Positions 48,737 to 57,550 of a DNA stretch of 64,000 nucleotides are shown here, in pieces. The stretch lies in the NCBI RefSeq assembly GCF_014490725.1, contig NZ_JACOQL010000006.1, positions 1 to 64,000 of the forward strand, given 5' to 3'. The stretch is from Paracoccus amoyensis (GTDB taxonomy: Bacteria > Pseudomonadota > Alphaproteobacteria > Rhodobacterales > Rhodobacteraceae). Numbering within the stretch: position 1 is the first letter of the stretch; each line of letters opens with the position of its first letter. Under the pieces are notes generated by a model. It was not told the DNA's origin, made no database searches, and saw nothing but the letters and a program-made list of their open reading frames with translations. A program made the translations under genes and the position numbers.

Positions 48737-49744
48737 ATGCCCCGTATCGCCCTCAACGGCCTTGGCCGGATCGGCAAACTTGTCTTGCGCGACCTTATCG
48801 ATACAGGCGCAGGTGGCGACATCGTCCTGCTGAACGATCCTGTCGGCGACGCCGAACAGCACGCGTTGCTGATGGAGTTCGACTCGGTCCATGGTCGCTG
48901 GCGCACGCCGGTTGCCGCCGCCGAGGGTGCGCTGGAGTTGAACGGAAAACGCATCAGGCTGACCCATGAGAAGACCATCGAGGCTTTGCTGCTGGCAGAG
49001 CTTGGTGTCGATCTGGTGATCGATTGCACAGGCGTCTTCAAGACAGCGGCCAAGGTCGCGCCTTATTATGCCGCCGGGGTGAAGAAGGTCGTCGTCTCTG
49101 CCCCGGTCAAGGACGGCGGGGCGCTGAACCTTGTCTACGGTGTCAACCATGATCTTTACGACGGATCGCAGAACCTTGTGACGGCGGCCTCCTGCACGAC
49201 GAACTGCCTCGCGCCGGTAGTCAAGGTGATCCACGAGAACCTTGGGATCAGGCATGGCTCGATCACCACGATCCACGACGTGACCAACACCCAGACCATC
49301 GTCGACCGCCCTGCCAAGGACATGCGCCGCGCGCGGTCCGCCCTGATGAACCTGATCCCGACAACCACAGGTTCGGCCACCGCGATCACGCTGATCTATC
49401 CCGAACTGAAAGGCCGCCTGAACGGCCATGCCGTGCGCGTGCCGCTGCTGAACGCGTCACTGACCGACTGCGTGTTCGAGGTTGAGCGCGAAACAACCGC
49501 CGAAGAGGTCAACGCCCTGTTCAAAACCGCCGCCGAAGGGCCGCTGAAGGGCATTCTGGGGTTCGAGACGCGGCCGCTGGTGTCCTGCGATTTCACCAAT
49601 GATCCTCGCTCGTCAATCATCGACGGGCCGTCGACCATGGTGATCAATGACACGCAGGTGAAAATCTACGCCTGGTATGACAACGAATGGGGCTATTCCT
49701 GCCGACTGGCCGATATCGCCCGCATGGTTGCGGGAGCGATGTGA
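48737..49744 (+). CDS. ArsJ-associated glyceraldehyde-3-phosphate dehydrogenase
   Basis: The 335-aa protein is a GAPDH with the NAD-binding start [17 protein letters not shown], the catalytic Cys in [11 protein letters not shown] and the conserved [11 protein letters not shown] end. In arsJ operons this enzyme makes 1-arseno-3-phosphoglycerate from arsenate, which ArsJ then exports. It lies 4 bp after the ArsR-ArsC gene and overlaps arsJ by 4 bp, which supports this special role over glycolysis. Confidence 0.92.
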   Translation: MPRIALNGLGRIGKLVLRDLIDTGAGGDIVLLNDPVGDAEQHALLMEFDSVHGRWRTPVAAAEGALELNGKRIRLTHEKTIEALLLAELGVDLVIDCTGVFKTAAKVAPYYAAGVKKVVVSAPVKDGGALNLVYGVNHDLYDGSQNLVTAASCTTNCLAPVVKVIHENLGIRHGSITTIHDVTNTQTIVDRPAKDMRRARSALMNLIPTTTGSATAITLIYPELKGRLNGHAVRVPLLNASLTDCVFEVERETTAEEVNALFKTAAEGPLKGILGFETRPLVSCDFTNDPRSSIIDGPSTMVINDTQVKIYAWYDNEWGYSCRLADIARMVAGAM

Positions 49745-51000
49745 GCGACGTGACTGCCTCTGCGAACCCCTTGCGCGCCTATGCGGCGGTGACGGCGGCC
49801 TATTGGGCCTTCATGCTGTCGGATGGCGCGCTGCGGATGCTGGTCCTGTTGCATTTCAACGCGCTTGGCTTTTCGCCCGTGCAACTGGCCTGGCTTTTCC
49901 TACTTTATGAGGTCGCGGGCATCGTGACCAACCTTGCCGCAGGCTGGCTGGCGGCGCGGTTCGGCTTGGCGGCGACGCTTTACGGCGGGCTGTCGCTGCA
50001 GATCGGGGCGCTGGTCGCCCTGGCGCAGCTTGACCCGGCCTGGTCGGTTGCGGCCTCGGTCGCCTTCGTCATGGCGGTGCAGGGCGTCTCGGGCGTGGCC
50101 AAGGATCTGGCCAAGATGTCGTCGAAATCTGCGGTGAAACTGCTGGCCCCGACCGAGGACGGGGGGCTGTTCCGCTGGGTCGCGGCTCTGACCGGATCGA
50201 AGAATGCCGTCAAGGGTTTCGGCTTCTTCCTGGGTGCGGCGCTGTTTGGCCTTGCAGGGTTCGACGCCGCCGTCTGGGGCATGGCGGCGGTACTGGCGGT
50301 GATCTTGCTCGCGGTCGTGCTGTTTCTGCCTGCGGGTCTGCCCGGGCGGATGAAATCCGACGAAAGCTGGTCCGGCTGGCGGTCGAAGGACATCCGCGTC
50401 AACCGCCTGTCGCTGGCGCGCATGTTCCTGTTCGGGGCGCGCGATGTGTGGTTCGTCGTGGGCATCCCGGTCTATTTCCAGGCGGTGCTGTCGGACGGGA
50501 CCGCCGAGGGACGGCGCGAGGCCTTTTTCCTTGTCGGCGGCTTCATGGCGCTCTGGATCATCGCCTATGGCGTTGTGCAGGGTTTCGCACCGCGCCTGTT
50601 GGGGGGCAAAGGACAACCCGAGGCTGAGACGGTCAACAAGGCGGTCTTCTGGTCCGGTCTCCTCGTGCCGGTGCCGTTCGTGCTGGCCCTTGCCGCGTTG
50701 GTCGCGGGTGGACCCGCCCCTTGGCTTACAATTCTTCTGGTCGTGGGGCTTCTGGTCTTCGGCTTTATCTTCGCGGTGAATTCCTCCGTACATTCCTACC
50801 TGATCCTCGCCTTCGGATCGGCCGAGCGGATCACACGCGACGTGGGGTTCTATTATATGGCCAACGCTGCGGGCCGCTTGATCGGGACTTTACTCTCGGG
50901 CGTCAGTTTTCAGCTTGGTGGGCTGCCGCTCTGCCTTGCGACCGCCGGGGTAATGGCGCTTGCCAGTTGGCTTGCCGCGCGTCGCCTCAGGCTCGTTTGA
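49741..51000 (+). CDS. arsJ: ArsJ organoarsenical efflux permease
   Basis: The 419-aa protein is an MFS-type permease with about 11-12 membrane helices. ArsJ-typical segments include [46 protein letters not shown] and [16 protein letters not shown]. It exports 1-arseno-3-phosphoglycerate, which breaks down outside to arsenate. The GTG at 49741 overlaps the GAPDH stop (GTGA) and has GGGAG five bases upstream; a longer open frame lies inside the GAPDH gene. Confidence 0.92.
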   Translation: MSDVTASANPLRAYAAVTAAYWAFMLSDGALRMLVLLHFNALGFSPVQLAWLFLLYEVAGIVTNLAAGWLAARFGLAATLYGGLSLQIGALVALAQLDPAWSVAASVAFVMAVQGVSGVAKDLAKMSSKSAVKLLAPTEDGGLFRWVAALTGSKNAVKGFGFFLGAALFGLAGFDAAVWGMAAVLAVILLAVVLFLPAGLPGRMKSDESWSGWRSKDIRVNRLSLARMFLFGARDVWFVVGIPVYFQAVLSDGTAEGRREAFFLVGGFMALWIIAYGVVQGFAPRLLGGKGQPEAETVNKAVFWSGLLVPVPFVLALAALVAGGPAPWLTILLVVGLLVFGFIFAVNSSVHSYLILAFGSAERITRDVGFYYMANAAGRLIGTLLSGVSFQLGGLPLCLATAGVMALASWLAARRLRLV

Positions 51001-51341
51001 TTGCTTGGAGCGCGCGCGTGGCCAGCGCGCCGATCCCGGCGGTCACATATAGCGCCCCGAGCCCCCAGACCGAAAGCGCCGTCCCGAAGATCAGCGGGGC
51101 GGCGGCCTGCAACAGTCGAGCCGGGGTCTTGAGCCAGCCGAGTCTCTGCCCGCACTCTGAGGCGTCGAACAGCGCCAACCAGCCCGAAAGCCGAGCGCGG
51201 CATAACAGTCGCGCCGTTTCGCCCACGAGAACAGCCAGACCGGCCGACCGGCCGCTTGCGCCGCCATGGCATTGCCGGAAAAAAAAGCATGAGATAGGCG
51301 GAAAGCAGGGTCAGCGCCGCCCAACCGAAAGCGGAAATCAC
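50987..51341 (-). pseudogene. C-terminal remnant of an MFS transporter, frameshifted
   Basis: Pieces of one transporter appear in different minus-strand frames: a hydrophobic MISAFGWAALTLLSAYLMLF at 51341, then fragments near 51250-51300, and a coherent end (APLIFGTALSVWGLGALYV, then AGIGALATRAL) up to 50987. The order is right for the last helices of an MFS protein but phase changes at least twice and the N-terminus is absent. It is wedged between arsJ and zntA. Confidence 0.5.
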
Positions 51342-51345
51342 GGCG

Positions 51346-53628
51346 TCACGCCTCGCGCTCGGGATCGAAGCGCAACAGGCGCAAAGCGTTCAGCGTGACC
51401 AGAACCGTCGCCCCGGTATCGGCCATGATGGCGATCCACAGACCGGTAATCCCCAGAACCGAGGTCACAAGAAACACCGCCTTCAGCCCAAGCGCGATGG
51501 TGATGTTCTGGCGGATATTTCCCATGGCCGTGTGGGCAAGGCGGATCAGTGCGGGGATGTCGGTCACCCGGTCGCGCAGGATCGCGGCATCGGCCGTCTC
51601 CAGTGCCACATCGGTGCCCGATCCCATCGCGACACCGATGCTGGCCTGCTTCAGGGCCGGAGCGTCGTTGATGCCGTCTCCGATCATCATCACGCCGCCT
51701 TGCCCGCCCATTTCACGGATCGCGGTTAGCTTGTCTTCGGGCATCATGTCGGCCCGAAACTCCATGCCCAGCCCGCCAGCGATTGCGGCCGCCGTGCGCG
51801 GATTGTCCCCGGTCAGGATCACCGAAGTCACGCCCATCGCGGTCAATTGGCGAACCGCATCGGCCGCATCCTGTCTTGGCTCATCGCGCATGGCGATCAG
51901 GCCGAGCGGGGTCTTTTCGCGGAAGACGGCGACGGCGGTCTTGCCATCTTCCTCTAAGGCCGTGGCCAGTTGCAGGTCAGACGGGTCGATCCCGCCATTT
52001 TCCAGCGCATAGCGCGGCGAGCTGACCCATGCCGAGGCGTCACCCACCGTTGCGACCACGCCTTTGCCCATCAGTGCTTTCGCATCGCGTGACGGCAGCG
52101 CTTCGATGCCTGCCTGGTCGGCCTTGGTCAGGATGGCGACGGCCAGCGGATGGCTTGATCCGGTTTCGACCCCCGCCGCCACGGCCAGCAGCTCGGCCTC
52201 GGTCGTCGCGCCGAAGGTGACAACATCCGTCACCACCGGGCGCCCATGGGTCAGGGTGCCGGTCTTGTCGAAGGCGACGCGGGACACATTGGCCGCCGCC
52301 TCGATCACCGCACCGCCCTTCATCAGCATCCCGCGCCGGGCGCCCGTGGACAGCGCAGAAGCGATCGAGGCCGGCACCGAGATGACCAGAGCGCAGGGGC
52401 AGCCGATCAGCAGCAGCGCCAGTCCGCGATAGATCCAGGTGTCCCAGGGTTGACCGAAGGCCAGCGGCGGCAGCAGAACCACCAGAGCCGCGACGGTGAC
52501 GATGGCGGGCATATACCAGCGGCTGAAGCGGTCGATGAAGCGTTCGGTCGGCGCGCGCGCGACCTCGGCCTCTTCCACCAGCCGGATGATGCGGGCGATG
52601 GTGTTATCCTCGGCGGCCTTGGTGACGGTCACGCGCAGCGCGGCCTCGGTATTGATCGAGCCGGCGAAGACCGGATCGCCCGGACCCTTGGTGACGGGAA
52701 CGCTTTCGCCGGTCACCGGGCTGTCATCCACGCCCGAAGTGCCCTCGGCGATCTCGCCATCTGCCGGGATGCGGTCGCCCGGACGGACAAGCACCATCTG
52801 CCCGACGGCAAGGCTTGATGCCGGTACTTCCTGCGCTGTACCATTCACCAGCAGAAGCGCAGTCTTGGGCACCAGATTGGCCAGTGCCCGGATGCCATCG
52901 CGCGCCTTGCCGGCGGCCACACCCTCCAGCACCTCGCCGACCGCGAACAGGAACACGACCAACGCCGCCTCTTCCGCAGCATCAATGAACAGCGCGCCAA
53001 TGGCCGCGACCGTCATCAGGCTTTCGATGGTGAAGGGCTGGCCCAGACGCAGGGCCGCAAAGGCGCGTTTCGCAATCGGGGCCACGCCGATCAGGCAGGC
53101 CGCGACAAAAGCCCATTTGCCGATCTGCGGCGCCAGCAATTCGATGATCCAGGCAGAGCCCAGCAGGATCGCCGTGAAGATCACCAGCTTGCCCTTGCTG
53201 GTCTGATACCATCGCTTGCCGCGGTCGGCGGGGTCGTCATGCACATGGCCTGGGCTGCCATGACCGCTGTCGTCCCGCGCCACTGCGGTGGTGCCACTGC
53301 GGTCATGGCTATGGTCGGCATGATTCTGATCATGACCATCTGCCGACGAATCGCTCATGACGGGCATGACGAAGTCCTTCTTCGTCCCTGCCGCACGCGG
53401 CGTGATTCCATAGCCAAGCGATTTCACCACCTTTTCGACTCTGTCGCGGCCGGTCTGCGTTTCGTCCAGCGTTAGTCGCAGCCGTTCCGACATGATGCCG
53501 ATTTCAACGCCGCTGACGCCTGGCAGACGTGTCACGGCATCCTTGATCTTGGCCGCGCAGGATCCGCAATCCATGCCGGAAACAGTCCAGTCGCAGGCCG
53601 TTCCGCTGTTGGGATCTGTCGTTGTCAT
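51346..53628 (-). CDS. zntA: Zn/Cd/Pb-exporting P-type ATPase
   Basis: The 760-aa pump has an N-terminal HMA domain with GMDCGSCAAKI, a His-rich linker (about 92-135), the P1B core with TGES, CPC in LLIGCPCALVISVP, DKTGT, SSHPLA and GDGINDAPAL. Its last helix has ADTGATVLVTLNALRLL, where the Asp marks Zn(II)-type pumps. It should export zinc, cadmium and lead. It is divergent from a MerR-family gene whose dyad lies in the promoter. Confidence 0.93.
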   Translation of the reverse strand: MTTTDPNSGTACDWTVSGMDCGSCAAKIKDAVTRLPGVSGVEIGIMSERLRLTLDETQTGRDRVEKVVKSLGYGITPRAAGTKKDFVMPVMSDSSADGHDQNHADHSHDRSGTTAVARDDSGHGSPGHVHDDPADRGKRWYQTSKGKLVIFTAILLGSAWIIELLAPQIGKWAFVAACLIGVAPIAKRAFAALRLGQPFTIESLMTVAAIGALFIDAAEEAALVVFLFAVGEVLEGVAAGKARDGIRALANLVPKTALLLVNGTAQEVPASSLAVGQMVLVRPGDRIPADGEIAEGTSGVDDSPVTGESVPVTKGPGDPVFAGSINTEAALRVTVTKAAEDNTIARIIRLVEEAEVARAPTERFIDRFSRWYMPAIVTVAALVVLLPPLAFGQPWDTWIYRGLALLLIGCPCALVISVPASIASALSTGARRGMLMKGGAVIEAAANVSRVAFDKTGTLTHGRPVVTDVVTFGATTEAELLAVAAGVETGSSHPLAVAILTKADQAGIEALPSRDAKALMGKGVVATVGDASAWVSSPRYALENGGIDPSDLQLATALEEDGKTAVAVFREKTPLGLIAMRDEPRQDAADAVRQLTAMGVTSVILTGDNPRTAAAIAGGLGMEFRADMMPEDKLTAIREMGGQGGVMMIGDGINDAPALKQASIGVAMGSGTDVALETADAAILRDRVTDIPALIRLAHTAMGNIRQNITIALGLKAVFLVTSVLGITGLWIAIMADTGATVLVTLNALRLLRFDPEREA

Positions 53629-53684
53629 GTCACTATCCTCGCCCCGGATCGGGGAATTGCCTTCATTGATTCGCGAACCTAAGT

Positions 53685-53699
53685 CTCTAGCAACTAGAG
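53685..53699 (-). promoter_or_regulatory. MerR-type dyad in the zntA promoter
   Basis: CTCTAG and CTAGAG flank a 3-bp centre. On the minus strand TTGAAG lies just before and TAGGTT just after, with about 18 bp between them, the stretched spacing that MerR-family activators correct. Zinc or cadmium binding would therefore turn on zntA. Confidence 0.65.
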
Positions 53700-53715
53700 C
53701 TTCAAGAGGAATCTG

Positions 53716-54156
53716 ATGCTGACGATTGGAAAACTGGGGGCGTCAACAGGCGTGAAGGTGCCGACGATCCGTTATTACGAGCAGATCGGCCTTTTGCCCG
53801 AGGCCGAACGCAGTGCCGGAAACCAGCGGCTCTACAGCCAAAAGGCGCTGGAACTGCTGGCTTTCATCCGGCACGCGCGCGATCTGGGTTTCACGCTCGA
53901 GGCGATCCGTGACCTCCTCAGCCTGTCAGACCAGCCCGGCCAGCCCTGCGCGGCGGCCGATGCAATCGTTGTCGCGCAATTGGCCGAGGTTGAAAGTCGT
54001 CTTGCGCGGCTGGGCGCGCTCAAGGTCGAACTGCAGCGGATTCTGACGCAATGCGCGGGCGGTAAAATAGCGGACTGCCGCGTCATCGAAGCATTGGGCG
54101 ACCATTCGCTTTGCGCGACCGATCATCGTTACCCTGACCTCGGGGCGACAACCTGA
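53716..54156 (+). CDS. MerR-family metal-responsive activator (ZntR/CadR/PbrR-like)
   Basis: The 146-aa protein has the MerR DNA-binding start (IGKLGASTGVKVPTIRYYEQ, then GLLPEAERSAGNQRLY), a long dimer helix, and a C-terminal metal loop with Cys residues (CAGGKIADC, SLCATDH) plus an upstream Cys near residue 77. These positions match Zn/Cd/Pb sensors of the family. AGAGGA precedes the ATG. It faces zntA across a MerR dyad. Confidence 0.9.
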   Translation: MLTIGKLGASTGVKVPTIRYYEQIGLLPEAERSAGNQRLYSQKALELLAFIRHARDLGFTLEAIRDLLSLSDQPGQPCAAADAIVVAQLAEVESRLARLGALKVELQRILTQCAGGKIADCRVIEALGDHSLCATDHRYPDLGATT

Positions 54157-54296
54157 TCTCAGCCAGATCGATTGGCATATCGGCGGTGAGCCGAACGAAA
54201 TTCTGTCAAGTCAAACGTGCACTTTCGTCGCTGCGTTCGTGCGGGACCACGTTTTGCGTGATCATCTAGCGAAATGGATGGTACTGAAAATTGCTC

Positions 54297-54316
54297 ACCT
54301 CAACGCCACCTCAACC
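54297..54316 (+). repeat. diverged paired repeat before the right attachment copy
   Basis: ACCTCAACG, CC, ACCTCAAC is the same layout as the end repeats at 215-234 and 54569-54588 with a C replacing A in each unit. It lies 140 bp inside the right end, where the second arm sites of an integrated element are expected. Confidence 0.45.
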
Positions 54317-54392
54317 CTTGGCTGCAGTTTTCGCGCAGCTTGTGCTGTCTAAAGCCGCTCAATGCGGTCGAACGCCGGAATGGAAATCGCAA

Positions 54393-54437
54393 GAAATCAA
54401 ACGGTTGTCTTGTAAGTTGCTGAAATCGTTTGATTTC
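54393..54437. repeat. inverted repeat GAAATCAAACG near the right attachment copy
   Basis: GAAATCAAACG (54393-54403) and its exact inverse CGTTTGATTTC (54427-54437) flank 23 bp. The same AAATCAAACG core lies at 161-170 beside the left attachment copy. It may be a binding site for integrase or a directionality factor. Confidence 0.5.
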
Positions 54438-54455
54438 CAATTTTCAGCCCGGATC

Positions 54456-54502
54456 GGCTCATAACCTGAAGGTCGTAGGTTCAAATCCTACCCCCGCAAC
54501 CA
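54456..54502 (+). repeat. right attachment copy (truncated tRNA-fMet 3' half)
   Basis: It is a 47-nt direct repeat of 102-148, including the CAT anticodon loop, T arm and encoded CCA, without the 5' half of the tRNA. It differs at two T-stem positions that keep base pairing (G-C here, A-T in the left copy). It cannot be a working tRNA and marks the right border of the element. Confidence 0.85.
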
Positions 54503-54566
54503 AAATTAGCAAATATATCAAATAGATGAATTGGTGGTAGCATTATACCATCGACAAATCGCGCAC

Positions 54567-54593
54567 TTACATCAACGCCACATCAACGTTTGA
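54567..54593 (+). repeat. end repeat with paired ACATCAACG sites (right)
   Basis: It is an exact 27-nt copy of 213-239, and the next bases (GAGACGGG here, GAGAAGGG there) also match well. It lies outside the right attachment copy at the same 64-bp distance. This suggests that another element, or its remnant, starts here. Confidence 0.55.
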
Positions 54594-54673
54594 GGAGACG
54601 GGTGGAACGAGATCTGACCCGACGGAGACTCGATATCCGGTATAGGGAGCCGCGCACCTTTCAGGCGGCGTGT

Positions 54674-55426
54674 TCAGATTCTCCCAACCACCTCCAACAG
54701 ACCGGGGCGGTTCGAAACGCGTATCTCGCGATAGCGTTGTTCAATGTATCCAAGATCAGTCAGTCGGCGGAGTGTGCGCTGCAAGGTGGGTAGCGAAAGT
54801 GCCACGAGTTCCGCGAGGTCGGTTTGGGAAATCATGACCCTGCCATCAGGGTTGGGGGCACAGGCAAGCTGCAGAAGCAGACGTGATGCCACGCGGGCTT
54901 CTGACGAAGGCATCGAAACGCTGGCGAACAGATGGCTGGTCATAGCGAAGTTGTCATATGTCAGCCGATACAGGTCACGATAAAGGGTAGGATTTTTCCG
55001 TAAGAGCGATTGAAGGCCCTGATACCCAAGGTGCAGCAATGTTGCGTCGCTGGCTGTGCGGATGGACACGAGTCTTGCCCGCTGAGAGATCGTAGCGAGA
55101 TCGCCAATCCAGAAACCGCTCTGCGCACGATGAATGGTAAAATCCGATCCATCTGATCTTGGAATGGACACATCAAGCGCGCCGCTGACAAGGCCGTACA
55201 GGCCGTTGGGCTCGTCACCTTCCAAATATACAACAGCACCTGCCGGATACATGCGCAGACGTGCCATCCTGATGAACTGCGACCGCGCTTCCTCGTCACA
55301 ACTCGCGAGCCAGCCACGCCGGGACAGAATCTCTATGGCCTCATTCAATGATGCTCTCGGCACCCCACCCTCCGAACCATTTACCAATTTTCTCAAACCC
55401 ATCAGGTGAGGTTTTTGATCGAACAA
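54674..55426 (-). CDS. Crp/Fnr-family regulator
   Basis: The 250-aa protein has a cyclic-nucleotide-type sensor fold (about 45-165, PAGAVVYLEGDEPNGLYGLV, SGFWIGDLATISQ) and a winged helix at the C-terminus (ISQTDLAELVALSLPTLQRTL). There is no Fnr-like cysteine cluster, so oxygen sensing by iron-sulfur is unlikely. It is divergent from the first alkylsulfatase gene with a 97-bp gap, so it may control it. Confidence 0.88.
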   Translation of the reverse strand: MFDQKPHLMGLRKLVNGSEGGVPRASLNEAIEILSRRGWLASCDEEARSQFIRMARLRMYPAGAVVYLEGDEPNGLYGLVSGALDVSIPRSDGSDFTIHRAQSGFWIGDLATISQRARLVSIRTASDATLLHLGYQGLQSLLRKNPTLYRDLYRLTYDNFAMTSHLFASVSMPSSEARVASRLLLQLACAPNPDGRVMISQTDLAELVALSLPTLQRTLRRLTDLGYIEQRYREIRVSNRPGLLEVVGRI

Positions 55427-55523
55427 TCAAGCAATACGACTGCTGGATAACGATCCTTGCCTCAGTTGGGGCTGGGTATGGATCGCATGCTTTATTGGAT
55501 AACAACATAAGGGTTTCAAAGTC

Positions 55524-57473
55524 ATGATCCGTATTCTGTTGAAGACAGGCTGCCTTGTCGTGGGTGTTGCCAGCGTTGCGCAGGCACAAGAGGCCAGCGA
55601 AGCGACACAATCCGCAAATGCAGCATTGCAGCAGTATCTTCCCTTTAATGACGAAACCGATTTTGACAACGCAATGCGTGGGCAGATCGCGACATTGGAC
55701 GCCGATCAGATCACTGCACCCGATGGCACCGTAATATATGACATCGCGCAGTTTGATTTTCTGAAGGGCGACGCGCCTGCGACGGCCAATCCCAGCCTTT
55801 GGCGGCAGAGCCGCCTGAACGCTGTTCACGGCCTATTCGAAGTCGTCGAAGGAGGTATCTATCAGGTTCGCGGATATGATCTTGCGGTGATGAGCTTCAT
55901 TCGGGGCGAAACCGGATGGATCATTGTCGACCCTCTGACAGCCACCGAGACCGCGGCGGCAGGTCTGCAGCTTCTGCGCGATCATGTCGAGGATCTTCCG
56001 GTTTCAGCCGTGATTCTGACGCATAGCCATGTTGACCATTTCGGTGGTGTGAAGGGGATTCTCACACCTGAGGAGATCGAGTCCAACAACGTTCAGGTCG
56101 TTGCTCCTGAAGGGTTTTTCGAGGAATCCGTCAGCGAAAACCTGATCGCCGGCAACACGATGAGCCGACGCGCCGCCTATATGTATGGCAATGTGATCGA
56201 GAAGGGGCCGGAAGGATCGCTGGGGTCCGGGCTTGGCACGACAACCGCTGCAGGCGAGGTGACCATCGTCGAACCGACGATCACCATCGACGAAACACCG
56301 CAGCAGGAAACCATCGACGGCATTCCGATGACCTTCCTGAACACACCGGGGGCTGAGGCGCCCGCCGAACTGATGTTCTACATTCCCAAGTTCAAGGCGA
56401 TGATGCAGGCCGAAGAAATCAGCCACACCCTGCATAATCTCTATACCCTGCGTGGTGCCAAGGTACGTTCGGGCGATCTGTTTGCCAAATATATCAACGA
56501 TACGATCAACCGCTTTGGCGATGAAGTCGAGGTCAGCTTCGGAAGCCATCACTGGCCGACCTGGGGTAATGAACACATCATCGAGCTTTGGGAGGGGCAG
56601 CGGGACACCTATCGCTACATCCATGATGAGACCTTGCGCCTTGCCAATACCGGGGAAACCATGCTGGAGATCGCCGAGCAGCTTGAACTGCCCGACAGCC
56701 TTGCGCAGAAGTTCTTCAATCGCGGGTATTACGGAAGCGTCAGCCATAACGCGAAAGCGCAGTACCAACTGTATTTCGGTTGGTTCTCGGGCAATCCGTC
56801 CGAACTGCATGAACTGCCTCCGGTCGAGGAAGGCAGAAAGTTCGTCGAATATGCAGGTGGCGCAGATGCAGTCATAGAGAAAGCGCGCGCTGACTATGAG
56901 GCCGGGGAATACCGTTGGGTAGCAACCGCGCTCAATCACCTGGTCTTCGCGGAGCCCGAAAATGAAGAGGCCAAGAACCTGCTGGCCGATGCACTGACGC
57001 AAATGGGGTATCAGGCTGAAAGCGGCCCATGGCGCAATTTTTACCTGTCGGGTGCGAAGGAATTGCGCGACGGGGTTGTCGAGGCGGCCACACCCGCGAC
57101 CGCGTCACCGGACATCATCAGAAACCTGCCGCTTGAAACCTATCTGGATTATCTGGCGGTCAGGTTGAACCACCCGGAGGCCGTCGGCCAGGAAATTGCA
57201 CTGAATTTCGTCATGCCTGACGTCGATGAACAGTTCGTCGTGACCGTAACCAATGGGGTGATGAACTATACATTGGGACGTCAGGACGATGCGGCGAATG
57301 CCACTGTCACGCTTGATCGTGCGATACTTGATCAAATCAACCTTGGCGAGACAACGCTGATGGGTGCAATCGAGAGCGGCTCTGCATCGGTCGACGGCGA
57401 TGTGCAGAAAGTCGAAGATTTTGTCGGATTGCTGGATACATTCGAATTCTGGTTCGACATTGTAACACCGTGA
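55524..57473 (+). CDS. secreted alkylsulfatase, SdsA-like (copy 1)
   Basis: The 649-aa protein has a signal peptide (cleavage after VAQAQ near residue 22), a metallo-beta-lactamase domain with the zinc motif THSHVDHFGG and further ligands in APEGFFEESVSENLIAGN and HTLHNLYTLRG, an alkylsulfatase dimer domain, and a C-terminal SCP2-like domain (from about 530). SdsA enzymes cleave long-chain alkyl sulfates such as SDS to alcohol and sulfate, usually in the periplasm. A second copy lies at 60257-62248. Confidence 0.9.
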   Translation: MIRILLKTGCLVVGVASVAQAQEASEATQSANAALQQYLPFNDETDFDNAMRGQIATLDADQITAPDGTVIYDIAQFDFLKGDAPATANPSLWRQSRLNAVHGLFEVVEGGIYQVRGYDLAVMSFIRGETGWIIVDPLTATETAAAGLQLLRDHVEDLPVSAVILTHSHVDHFGGVKGILTPEEIESNNVQVVAPEGFFEESVSENLIAGNTMSRRAAYMYGNVIEKGPEGSLGSGLGTTTAAGEVTIVEPTITIDETPQQETIDGIPMTFLNTPGAEAPAELMFYIPKFKAMMQAEEISHTLHNLYTLRGAKVRSGDLFAKYINDTINRFGDEVEVSFGSHHWPTWGNEHIIELWEGQRDTYRYIHDETLRLANTGETMLEIAEQLELPDSLAQKFFNRGYYGSVSHNAKAQYQLYFGWFSGNPSELHELPPVEEGRKFVEYAGGADAVIEKARADYEAGEYRWVATALNHLVFAEPENEEAKNLLADALTQMGYQAESGPWRNFYLSGAKELRDGVVEAATPATASPDIIRNLPLETYLDYLAVRLNHPEAVGQEIALNFVMPDVDEQFVVTVTNGVMNYTLGRQDDAANATVTLDRAILDQINLGETTLMGAIESGSASVDGDVQKVEDFVGLLDTFEFWFDIVTP

Positions 57474-57500
57474 TCTGACAGGCTGCGGAATTGCCAGCCC

Positions 57501-57527
57501 GTTCCACGCGGCCAGTCCGCGTGGAAC
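57501..57527. terminator. hairpin between convergent genes
   Basis: An 11-bp perfect stem (GTTCCACGCGG / CCGCGTGGAAC) with a 5-nt loop lies 28 bp after the alkylsulfatase stop and 24 bp from the AraC-gene stop. It has no clear T-run, but its place between convergent genes suggests a two-way terminator. Confidence 0.6.
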
Positions 57528-57550
57528 TCATCCTCGCTGCCGCCCCGTGG

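Larger units (their letters stand above)
54157..54673. other. 517-bp junction region at the right end of the element
   Basis: No gene is present. It holds the diverged paired repeat at 54297-54316, the inverted GAAATCAAACG pair, the right tRNA-fMet attachment copy and the 27-nt end repeat. It joins the metal-resistance block to the alkyl-sulfate cluster. Confidence 0.7.

Noticed and set aside
50987..51341. Programmed frameshift in the MFS fragment
   Set aside because: More than one phase change, no slippery site and no N-terminal half; decay is the simpler reading.
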